This document shows, piece by piece, positions 7,854 through 13,936 of a stretch of DNA of 16,047 nucleotides (the first letter of the stretch is position 1; each line of letters starts with the position of its first letter). Origin of the DNA: Candidatus Poseidoniales archaeon. GTDB taxonomy: Archaea; Thermoplasmatota; Poseidoniia; Poseidoniales; Poseidoniaceae. Position numbers and translations under genes: made by a program. The stretch lies in assembly GCA_003602535.1 (NCBI GenBank), contig QQSA01000007.1, positions 23,927-39,973 on the forward strand, in the 5' to 3' direction. The notes under the pieces were generated by a model. That model was not told the origin of the DNA, did no database searches, and worked only from the letters and a program-made list of their open reading frames with translations.

Positions 7854-8966
7854 TCAAGTTATGTTCATTGCTTGACTTATGACTTGCTCCAGAACAACTA
7901 CTGCTTCTGAAAAAGAGTCTGGGTCTATAGACCAACCAACTCTCAACCATTCTTCTAGTCCAGAATCAAACATGGAACCTGGTACTGCTAACAATCCATG
8001 CTCTTTTCCAATGGTATCTATCATTTCCATTGTATTGATTCCAGGAATTTTGAATGCGCCGAATACACCGTATGGAGGCGGAGTCCATTCGATTCCAAGT
8101 CTATCTAGCGATTCTTGAAGAAGCGGGAGGTTCATTTTCCGGTAATGTTCAATCAATTCAACAGGCTCATTCAATCGATCTTTAACTTGATTTGCAATTC
8201 TAATCACTGGTGATGACATTATACCTGCCATGTTGTGGAATGTATTTTCAGCATTTGCAATTATTTCTTTACTGGCAATCATCCAACCATAACGTAGTTG
8301 TCCTAGTCCATGAATTTTAGTCAAAGATGAAATTGAGATACAATTTTCTCCTTCTCTGAACATTGGAATCCAATCCTTATCGGCGCCAGAATAAACCTCA
8401 TCACTAATTATCCTGACATCATATTTTTTGCATTTATCTATAATCCAAGCACGATCTTCCTTGGTGTAAGACCATCCTACTGGGTTTAGTTGGGGGCATA
8501 TCATCAGTAAATCTACTTTTGATAGAACCTCTTCCCATTCTTCTCTATCGATAATCCATGCGGTATTTGTTGGTTTACGTCGAACTACGATTGTTTCAAG
8601 GCCAAGAATCCGAGCTGATTGACTCAAAGGTCCATATGAAGGCATTTCTACAGCGACCTTTCCTCCTCTTGATGCCGCTGCAATTGCAATATTAATCGCT
8701 TGAGTAGCTCCATGGCATAGATGGACATTCTCTGGTTCTACTCCATAGATTTCACTAACCATTTCTCTATCGTCTACTCCTGGTCCTCTGTGTTCTTTCC
8801 ATATTCCCTCTATTGTTTCTAACTCCCACGGGAATTGCAATCCAGAAAATGAAAGGTTGTGAGGTCGCATTTCTTTGAGTCGAGGGATATACCACTTCAG
8901 ATATGAAACGGGTGGTATGTCGGAACCCTTAGCCGGCTTTCCTGCTGTAGGGTGAAATTCTTCCAT
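7854..8966 (-). CDS. PLP-dependent aminotransferase, class I/II
   Basis: A 370-residue fold-type I enzyme. The cofactor lysine is K217 in SISSLTKIHGLGQLRYGW, with phosphate-binding R225. The ring-contact set is N161 in NPVG (normally NPTG) and D189 and Y192 in SDEVYSG. R342 in EEWLRVGW is the expected carboxylate-binding arginine. CHGATQAI at 84-91 supplies the usual phosphate-cup region. The N terminus is unusual, with SFSGLQFPWEL before the first helix, and resembles the diverse aspartate/aromatic aminotransferase-like group. The amino donor cannot be named from sequence. It lies 29 bp after lipB, and UbiX follows 3-27 bp later depending on the UbiX start. Confidence 0.88.
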   Translation of the reverse strand: MEEFHPTAGKPAKGSDIPPVSYLKWYIPRLKEMRPHNLSFSGLQFPWELETIEGIWKEHRGPGVDDREMVSEIYGVEPENVHLCHGATQAINIAIAAASRGGKVAVEMPSYGPLSQSARILGLETIVVRRKPTNTAWIIDREEWEEVLSKVDLLMICPQLNPVGWSYTKEDRAWIIDKCKKYDVRIISDEVYSGADKDWIPMFREGENCISISSLTKIHGLGQLRYGWMIASKEIIANAENTFHNMAGIMSSPVIRIANQVKDRLNEPVELIEHYRKMNLPLLQESLDRLGIEWTPPPYGVFGAFKIPGINTMEMIDTIGKEHGLLAVPGSMFDSGLEEWLRVGWSIDPDSFSEAVVVLEQVISQAMNIT

Positions 8967-8995
8967 GCTTGGCTGATGACTAGAAGACTAATGAA

Positions 8996-9628
8996 TTATT
9001 CATTCTCTAACAAAATCCTAGATAGTGCTGATGTGTCTTCTAGGAGTTTATCTAAAATCGAATTTCTAGATATGTTGTAACCTAGTGCGGATAAGCTCGT
9101 GGTTGTATCTGTGCCTAATCCGCAACCACTCACCATTTCGACTCTTCCAGGAGGTGTATCGCAATTTATTGTCAGGCCATGTCTACTCGTCCATCGAAGG
9201 AATGAAAGTCCGATTGAACAGATTTTATTTTCTCCGATCCAAACTCCCTGCATCCTTTCATCTCTTCTTGCATTTAATCCAAATTTCGATAGTGTATTGA
9301 TTACCCATTCTTCAATTAGGGAAATAATAGCCTTAACATTTGATTCACCTTCTAAATTCCATTTGAATATAGGGTATAGTACCAATTGCCCAGGTCCGTG
9401 CCAAGTTAGCCCACCTCCTCTATCTACTGGCGAGGTGTCATATCCTTCTGGAGCAAATATTCCATCATTTCTCGCTCTTGGGCCTACTGTGACGATTTCT
9501 TCATGCTCACAAACCAATAGTGTGTCTGTAATATCATCTGCAATTCTTTTTTGTTGCATATCTCTCATAATATTGTCAGCATCTGAATGAGAGATTATTC
9601 CCAGATCGATTACAACGAATTCACGCAA
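8996..9628 (-). CDS. lipB: Octanoyl (lipoyl) transferase LipB, TTG start
   Basis: LipB moves octanoate from acyl carrier protein to the lipoyl domains of 2-oxoacid dehydrogenase and glycine cleavage complexes. The 210 residues carry DRGGGLTWHGPGQLVLYP at 69-86, the core substrate motif. The lysine K135 lies in GENKICSIG and the nucleophile C169 in VSGCGLG. These fall at the same numbers as the catalytic pair in E. coli LipB. The start is TTG at 9628, 7 bases after a GAGG site. The next ATG would remove the conserved first strand VVIDLG. How octanoate is delivered in an archaeon without bacterial fatty acid synthesis is unclear. It follows the dUTPase gene by 9 bp. Confidence 0.95.
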   Translation of the reverse strand: MREFVVIDLGIISHSDADNIMRDMQQKRIADDITDTLLVCEHEEIVTVGPRARNDGIFAPEGYDTSPVDRGGGLTWHGPGQLVLYPIFKWNLEGESNVKAIISLIEEWVINTLSKFGLNARRDERMQGVWIGENKICSIGLSFLRWTSRHGLTINCDTPPGRVEMVSGCGLGTDTTTSLSALGYNISRNSILDKLLEDTSALSRILLENE

Positions 9629-9635
9629 ATTATCG

Positions 9636-9639
9636 CCTC
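9636..9639 (-). promoter_or_regulatory. Shine-Dalgarno site deciding the lipB TTG start
   Basis: GAGG on the minus strand lies 7 bases before the TTG at 9628 and partly overlaps the dUTPase stop codon. This supports the TTG as the real start rather than a downstream ATG. Confidence 0.6.
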
Positions 9640-10090
9640 AGAATCTACCGCTACTTCCAAATCCACCTTCTCCTCTTTCTGTAGTGGATAGTTCTTCAAA
9701 ACTAACTTCTCTAAAATTGGTAACTGGTACGGGTGCAATTAACATTTGAGCGATTCTTTCACCTTTGGATAATTCGATGAAATCACCTTCTCCAATCCAT
9801 GTGGCTAGGACCATTAATTCACCACGATAATCTGAATCGATAGTTCCAACTCCATTAGGCATTATCATGCCCTTTGCTCCTAACGAAGATCTTGATCTAA
9901 TTTGGCCCTCCCACCCTTCAGGGATTGCTACCGCGAGTCCAGTTCGAATTTTTGCTGAAACTCCTTTGAACACCTTTGTATCTTCTAATGCGCGTAAATC
10001 CCAGCCTGCTGCAGATTTTGTCCCCTGAGTGGGCTGCGATGCTCCTGGGTCGATTTTGGCAAACAAAACTTCGACATTTTGTCTCTGCAT
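9638..10090 (-). CDS. dut: dUTP diphosphatase (trimeric dUTPase)
   Basis: The enzyme hydrolyses dUTP to dUMP, keeping uracil out of DNA and feeding thymidylate synthesis. All five motifs are present in 150 residues: AGWDLRA (28-34), RSRSSLG (65-71), NGVGTIDSDYRGEL (79-92) with catalytic D85, GERIAQ (110-115), and the C-terminal lid RGEGGFGSSG (139-148). Motif 2 usually reads RPRSGLA, so it is slightly divergent. A GTG at 10114 would add eight residues (PPLLRAI after the start) and has a weak AGGT site. I prefer the ATG at 10090 because it matches family length. It is the first gene of the minus-strand operon and diverges from ribonucleotide reductase. Confidence 0.94.
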   Translation of the reverse strand: MQRQNVEVLFAKIDPGASQPTQGTKSAAGWDLRALEDTKVFKGVSAKIRTGLAVAIPEGWEGQIRSRSSLGAKGMIMPNGVGTIDSDYRGELMVLATWIGEGDFIELSKGERIAQMLIAPVPVTNFREVSFEELSTTERGEGGFGSSGRF

Positions 10091-10141
10091 GATTGCCCGA
10101 AGTAAAGGGGGCACTCAAGACCTTTGGTTAATTCGAGGGTT

Positions 10142-10150
10142 GATAAATTC
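10142..10150 (-). promoter_or_regulatory. Candidate TATA box for the dut operon
   Basis: The minus strand reads GAATTTATC. A start of transcription about 25 bases on would fall near 10120, just before the GTG at 10114 and the ATG at 10090 of dut. Other AT-rich stretches nearby (10158-10172) are alternatives. Confidence 0.4.
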
Positions 10151-10164
10151 ACATTTTATTGTGA
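10149..10164. repeat. Inverted repeat TCACA-N6-TGTGA over the dut promoter
   Basis: The 5-bp arms are perfect (10149-10153 and 10160-10164). Two more matching pairs lie beyond a mismatch, at 10146-10147 and 10166-10167. The size suits a dimeric repressor and it overlaps the candidate dut TATA box. An operator role is inferred; in AT-rich DNA a match of this size can occur by chance. Confidence 0.4.
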
Positions 10165-10242
10165 TTTATTATCTAATTTCAATCGCAGATATCATAAGCC
10201 TCCGACACTCGTCTTGAGGAGCCTGACGGGGGTCAATCTTGT

Positions 10243-10303
10243 GCCGTAAACGGCTTGGGTTGGTTCGGTTGATTAAGCAACCTTATAGGCCCGTTTCTAC
10301 GGC
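10243..10303. repeat. Inverted repeats in the nrdB promoter region
   Basis: GCCG-TAAA-CGGC (10243-10254) is a perfect small hairpin. Its first ten bases recur in inverted form, with a 2-base insertion, at 10291-10303 (CCGTTTCTACGGC). Between them GGTTG and CAACC (10267-10271 and 10278-10282) form another repeat just before the candidate TATA box. The symmetric set flanks the promoter and could be operators or a leader RNA structure; neither is proven. Confidence 0.4.
10283..10288 (+). promoter_or_regulatory. Candidate TATA box for nrdBA
   Basis: TTATAG lies where it would start transcription near 10310, giving a leader of about 30 bases that includes the strong ribosome site before the ATG at 10342. 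Confidence 0.45.
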
Positions 10304-10330
10304 AAACAAAATCCACCGCGATGACGATAT

Positions 10331-10337
10331 GGGAGGG
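10331..10337 (+). promoter_or_regulatory. Shine-Dalgarno site deciding the nrdB start
   Basis: GGGAGGG lies 4 bases before the ATG at 10342. It favours that start over the upstream in-frame ATG at 10321, whose reading would run through this site. Confidence 0.7.
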
Positions 10338-10341
10338 ACAC

Positions 10342-11379
10342 ATGATGCAGCCAGAAACTCAACAACAAGACGGCTTTGATTTGGACCTTTCATCTGAATT
10401 CGTAGAACCTATGCTAAAGGAATCCTTGGACCGATTTGTACTATTCCCTATAGAACACTCAGAGGTCTGGGAAATGTACAAGCAGCATGCTGCCTCTTTT
10501 TGGACTGCTGAAGAAATAGATCTAGCAGAAGATGCCAAAGATTGGGAATCGTTGAGTTCTGATGAAAGGCATTTCTTGAAACATGTTTTAGCTTTCTTCG
10601 CCGCTTCCGATGGAATCGTTAACGAGAATCTTGTAGTTAACTTTGCGAATGAAGTTCAATGGGCTGAAGCAAGAGCATTCTATGGTTTCCAAATAATGAT
10701 GGAAAATATCCATGCTGAGACTTATTCTCTTCTTATTGATACATACATCAAAGATCCAATTGAGAAAGATCACCTCTTCAAAGCTTTAGAGACTGTACCA
10801 TCAGTTGAGAAGAAAGGAAATTGGGCTCTTCGATGGCTAGACAGAAAGAGAGCATCATTTGCTGAAAGACTAGTTGCATTCGCTGCTGTTGAAGGGATTT
10901 TCTTTTCAGGCTCCTTCTGTGCGATTTTCTGGCTAAAGAAGCGTGGTTTAATGCCGGGTCTAACCTTCTCAAACGAATTGATTAGTCGTGATGAAGGTCT
11001 GCACTGTGATTTTGCTTGTCTATTACATTCTAGTTTAGTCAAGGGTGCTGGAGAGATGAAGATACATCAAATTATTTCTGAAGCTGTTGAAATCGAGATT
11101 GATTTCGTAACCAGTGCTCTTCCAGTTTCGTTGATTGGAATGAATTCAGATCTTATGAAACAGTATATTCATTTCGTCGCCGATAGGTTACTAATCTCTT
11201 TAGGAGCTACTAAACTATACAATGCTGAGAACCCATTCCCATGGATGGAAATGATTTCTATGCAAGGCAAAACTAACTTCTTCGAGAAGAGAGTCGGAGA
11301 ATATCAAAAGGCGGGTGTAATGGATTCATCTAGTCTAGGAGCGGTACAACAACGCTTCTCAATGGAGGAAGACTTCTAA
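10342..11379 (+). CDS. nrdB: Class I ribonucleotide reductase, small subunit (R2), eukaryote-like
   Basis: R2 holds the di-iron tyrosyl radical that starts reduction of ribonucleotides to deoxyribonucleotides. From the ATG at 10342 it has 345 residues. The metal ligands are D60 in EEIDLAED, E121 and H124 in MMENIHAETYS, E184 in AAVEGIFF, and E218 and H221 in RDEGLH. The radical tyrosine Y128 is present. Long stretches such as FWLKKRGLMPGLTFSNEL and EGKTNFFEKRVGEYQ-like text (here QGKTNFFEKRVGEYQ) follow the animal R2 almost word for word. The tail FSMEEDF is the R1-docking peptide. The large subunit follows after 64 bp. Confidence 0.97.
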   Translation: MMQPETQQQDGFDLDLSSEFVEPMLKESLDRFVLFPIEHSEVWEMYKQHAASFWTAEEIDLAEDAKDWESLSSDERHFLKHVLAFFAASDGIVNENLVVNFANEVQWAEARAFYGFQIMMENIHAETYSLLIDTYIKDPIEKDHLFKALETVPSVEKKGNWALRWLDRKRASFAERLVAFAAVEGIFFSGSFCAIFWLKKRGLMPGLTFSNELISRDEGLHCDFACLLHSSLVKGAGEMKIHQIISEAVEIEIDFVTSALPVSLIGMNSDLMKQYIHFVADRLLISLGATKLYNAENPFPWMEMISMQGKTNFFEKRVGEYQKAGVMDSSSLGAVQQRFSMEEDF

Positions 11380-11380
11380 A

Positions 11381-11400
11381 CCGTCCGCGTCCGACGACGG
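11381..11400 (+). repeat. Small inverted repeat between nrdB and nrdA
   Basis: CCGTC and GACGG form a 5-bp stem around a 10-base loop directly after the nrdB stop. It is GC-rich compared with its surroundings and has no T-run after it, so it is more likely an RNA stability or processing element than a terminator. Confidence 0.3.
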
Positions 11401-11443
11401 ATGCTTCACGCTCACATGGATACGAAACAGGGGGACAAGAACT

Positions 11444-13831
11444 ATGGGTCTACAAGTAATTAAGAGAAATGGCGATAAAGAAGATGTACGCTTTGATGCA
11501 ATTCAAGAGAAGTTGACTAAACTCTCTCATGGATTGAATGAAAAATGGGTAGATCCAGGTATGGTCACGAAGTTAGTTATCGAAGGTCTATATGACGGTG
11601 TTACAACATCAGAACTAGATGAATTAGCAGCAGAGACTGCAGCATCCCTTGCCTCTCACCATCCAGATTATTCTAAGTTAGCAGCTAGAATATGTGTCGA
11701 TAACTTACATCGATCAACTAAGGACGTATTCAGTGATGTTGTTTCAGATTTAAGAAATTACGTAGATCCTGAATCCGGAAAGCATGCTCCACTGATTTCT
11801 GAGGAAGTCTATGGAATCATTATGCAAAATAAAGACGTTCTTGATGCACACATTGATTACAACCGCGACCACAACTACGATTATTTTGGTTTCAAGACTT
11901 TAGAGAGGTCCTACCTTTTACGACTTGATGGTAATGTAGTAGAAAGGCCACAACATATGCTAATGCGTGTATCTGTAGGTATTCACCATGGCAACATTGA
12001 GAAGGCTTTGAAAACATACGATTTGATGAGTGAAGGATGGTTTACTCATGCAACACCTACTTTGTTTAACTCAGGAACACCAACTCCACAGATGTCTTCG
12101 TGTTTCTTATTGACAATGCAAGAAGATTCACTTGACGGTATTTATGATACATTGAAACAATGTGCAAGAATCTCTAAATCCGCAGGTGGAATTGGTTTAT
12201 CTATCCATCAGATTAGATCTAAGGGTTCATACATTAAAGGAACAAATGGTCATTCAAATGGATTAGTCCCAATGCTCAGAGTGTTTAACGACACTGCCAG
12301 ATATGTTGACCAAGGTGGCGGCAAGAGAAAGGGAAGTATTGCAATTTATCTAGAGCCTTGGCACCCAGATATCTTCGAATTCCTAGACCTTCGTAAAAAC
12401 CATGGTAAGGAAGAAATGAGAGCTCGTGATTTATTCTATGCACTTTGGACGCCTGACTTGTTCATGGAGCGTGTAGAAGCAAATGGTGAGTGGTCATTGT
12501 TCTGTCCTAATGAATGTCCAGATCTTCACGACACTTATGGTGATGAATTCCGCGCTTTGTATGCTAAGTATGAATCCGAAGGCCGTGCTCGTAGAACCAT
12601 AAATGCTCGTGAATTATGGGATGCAATTACTCAATCGCAAATTGAGACAGGAACTCCTTACATGCTGTACAAGGACGCATGTAATGAAAAATCAAACCAA
12701 AAGAATCTAGGTACTATCCGTTCTTCAAATCTTTGTACTGAAATCATCGAATATACCGCTCCTGATGAAGTAGCAGTTTGCAATCTTGCATCTATCGCAC
12801 TTCCAAAGTTTGTAGATGTTGAAAACGGAACTTACGATCATCAGAAATTATTCGATGTAACATATCACGCAACAGGTAATCTAAATCGTGTAATTGATGT
12901 GAACTTCTATCCAGTTATTGAGGCTGAGAATTCTAACATGCGCCACAGACCAATAGGTCTAGGTGTACAAGGATTAGCAGACACCTTTGCTATGTTGAAG
13001 ATGCCTTTCGAATCACCTGAAGCTCGTCAATTGAATCGTGAAATCTTCGAGACCATTTACTTCGCATCTTGTAGTGCTAGTATGGATGCTGCTAAGGAAG
13101 AGGGCCCATACTCTTCTTTCGAAGGTTCACCTGCTAGCCAGGGAATTTTACAACCTGATCTATGGGGAGTAACTGAACATTCAGGACGTTGGGACTGGGA
13201 CACTCTGAAGAAAGAGATTATGACTCATGGTCTTCGAAACTCATTGATGCTTGCTCCTATGCCTACAGCATCTACAAGTCAGATTCTTGGCAATAACGAA
13301 TGCTTTGAAGCATTCACTTCAAATCTATATGTTCGAAGAACACTTTCCGGAGAATTTATTGTATTGAATAAGCACTTGGTAAACGATCTTATTGAACGTG
13401 ACATGTGGTCTCTAGAAATGAAAGATGAAATCTTACGTCACAAGGGCAGTGTCCAACAAATCAGTGGAGTTCCAGAAGATTTGAAAGAATTGTATAAGAC
13501 TACTTGGGAAATAAAGCAGAGACATGTTATCGATATGGCTGCAGATCGTGGAGCTTACATCGACCAAAGCCAATCTCTGAACATACACATGATAGATGCA
13601 AATCCTGCAAAAGTAACTTCGATGCATTTCTATGGATGGAGAAAGGGGCTCAAGACAGGAATGTACTACTTGCGTACAAAGGCTGCTGCAGATGCAATTC
13701 AGTTTACAGTTGAGCAAAAGACATCCGAGACAGTTGATGGCCTTGCTAATCGTGCAGATGAAGCAACAAGTCTCGAAGCAATTGCTTGTTCTCTCGATGC
13801 ACCTGATGATTGTCTAATGTGTGGATCATGA
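11444..13831 (+). CDS. nrdA: Class I ribonucleotide reductase, large subunit (R1), eukaryote-like
   Basis: R1 reduces NDPs to dNDPs using the radical from R2. The 795 residues include a complete N-terminal ATP cone (about 1-95), the site for overall activity control by ATP/dATP. The active site has C220 (SSCFLL), N429, thiyl C431 and E433 in NLCTE, and C446 (VCNLAS). Radical transfer uses Y741 and Y742, phosphate binding PMPTAST at 605-611, and the redox tail C790-x2-C793 (CLMCGS). Sequence such as RPQHMLMRVSVGIH and IRNSL/LAPMPTAS-type text closely tracks the animal and yeast enzyme. No intein interrupts it. The start has a GGGGG site at 11430-11434. It pairs with the R2 gene just upstream. 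Confidence 0.97.
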   Translation: MGLQVIKRNGDKEDVRFDAIQEKLTKLSHGLNEKWVDPGMVTKLVIEGLYDGVTTSELDELAAETAASLASHHPDYSKLAARICVDNLHRSTKDVFSDVVSDLRNYVDPESGKHAPLISEEVYGIIMQNKDVLDAHIDYNRDHNYDYFGFKTLERSYLLRLDGNVVERPQHMLMRVSVGIHHGNIEKALKTYDLMSEGWFTHATPTLFNSGTPTPQMSSCFLLTMQEDSLDGIYDTLKQCARISKSAGGIGLSIHQIRSKGSYIKGTNGHSNGLVPMLRVFNDTARYVDQGGGKRKGSIAIYLEPWHPDIFEFLDLRKNHGKEEMRARDLFYALWTPDLFMERVEANGEWSLFCPNECPDLHDTYGDEFRALYAKYESEGRARRTINARELWDAITQSQIETGTPYMLYKDACNEKSNQKNLGTIRSSNLCTEIIEYTAPDEVAVCNLASIALPKFVDVENGTYDHQKLFDVTYHATGNLNRVIDVNFYPVIEAENSNMRHRPIGLGVQGLADTFAMLKMPFESPEARQLNREIFETIYFASCSASMDAAKEEGPYSSFEGSPASQGILQPDLWGVTEHSGRWDWDTLKKEIMTHGLRNSLMLAPMPTASTSQILGNNECFEAFTSNLYVRRTLSGEFIVLNKHLVNDLIERDMWSLEMKDEILRHKGSVQQISGVPEDLKELYKTTWEIKQRHVIDMAADRGAYIDQSQSLNIHMIDANPAKVTSMHFYGWRKGLKTGMYYLRTKAAADAIQFTVEQKTSETVDGLANRADEATSLEAIACSLDAPDDCLMCGS

Positions 13832-13849
13832 AAATGAAAGGTTTTACGC

Positions 13850-13868
13850 AAAATAAATTTATTTTTTT
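13850..13868 (+). terminator. Candidate terminator after nrdBA
   Basis: A perfect 16-base palindrome, AAAATAAATTTATTTT (13850-13865), runs into a stretch of seven T residues (13862-13868). T-runs end transcription in archaea. It lies 18 bases after the nrdA stop and before a new promoter. Confidence 0.5.
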
Positions 13869-13901
13869 GGATTCTATAGAAGAATGATTAATCTTCGTAT
13901 C

Positions 13902-13932
13902 CGAGGTATTAAAAGTAGATTGTCGTACCTCG
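13902..13932. repeat. Perfect inverted repeat flanking the TPR gene promoter
   Basis: CGAGGTA (13902-13908) and TACCTCG (13926-13932) are exact inverted copies separated by 17 bases. The TATA-like box starts inside the left arm, and the right arm ends 4 bases before the ATG at 13937. Protein bound here would cover both the TATA box and the expected start of transcription, so an operator role is likely but inferred. Confidence 0.5.
13907..13915 (+). promoter_or_regulatory. TATA-like box for the TPR gene
   Basis: TATTAAAAG is centred about 26 bases before the ATG at 13937. Archaeal transcription would start at or next to that ATG, giving a leaderless message. This fits the absence of any ribosome binding site. 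Confidence 0.55.
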
Positions 13933-13936
13933 AAAT

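Noticed and set aside
9099..9590. A 163-codon open frame on the plus strand opposite lipB
   Set aside because: It lies fully inside lipB, which has its catalytic Lys and Cys and a ribosome site. The plus-strand product shows no motif and looks like a mirror of the real gene.
10149..10164. A CRP-type operator (TGTGA-N6-TCACA)
   Set aside because: The arms are in the reverse order (TCACA-N6-TGTGA), and no CRP is expected in this lineage. It is kept only as a generic inverted repeat.
10240..10290. A tRNA-like stretch with GGTTCG in the dut/nrdB gap
   Set aside because: No acceptor stem, anticodon arm or CCA-end pairing can be drawn around it. It is only a short match to the T-loop text.
10321..10341. 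The upstream ATG of nrdB at 10321
   Set aside because: A strong GGGAGGG site lies inside this stretch, 4 bases before the ATG at 10342, so the downstream start is preferred.
11444..13831. A possible intein in the large ribonucleotide reductase subunit
   Set aside because: The reading is collinear with the animal enzyme through every active-site motif, and there is no insertion or splice-junction signature.
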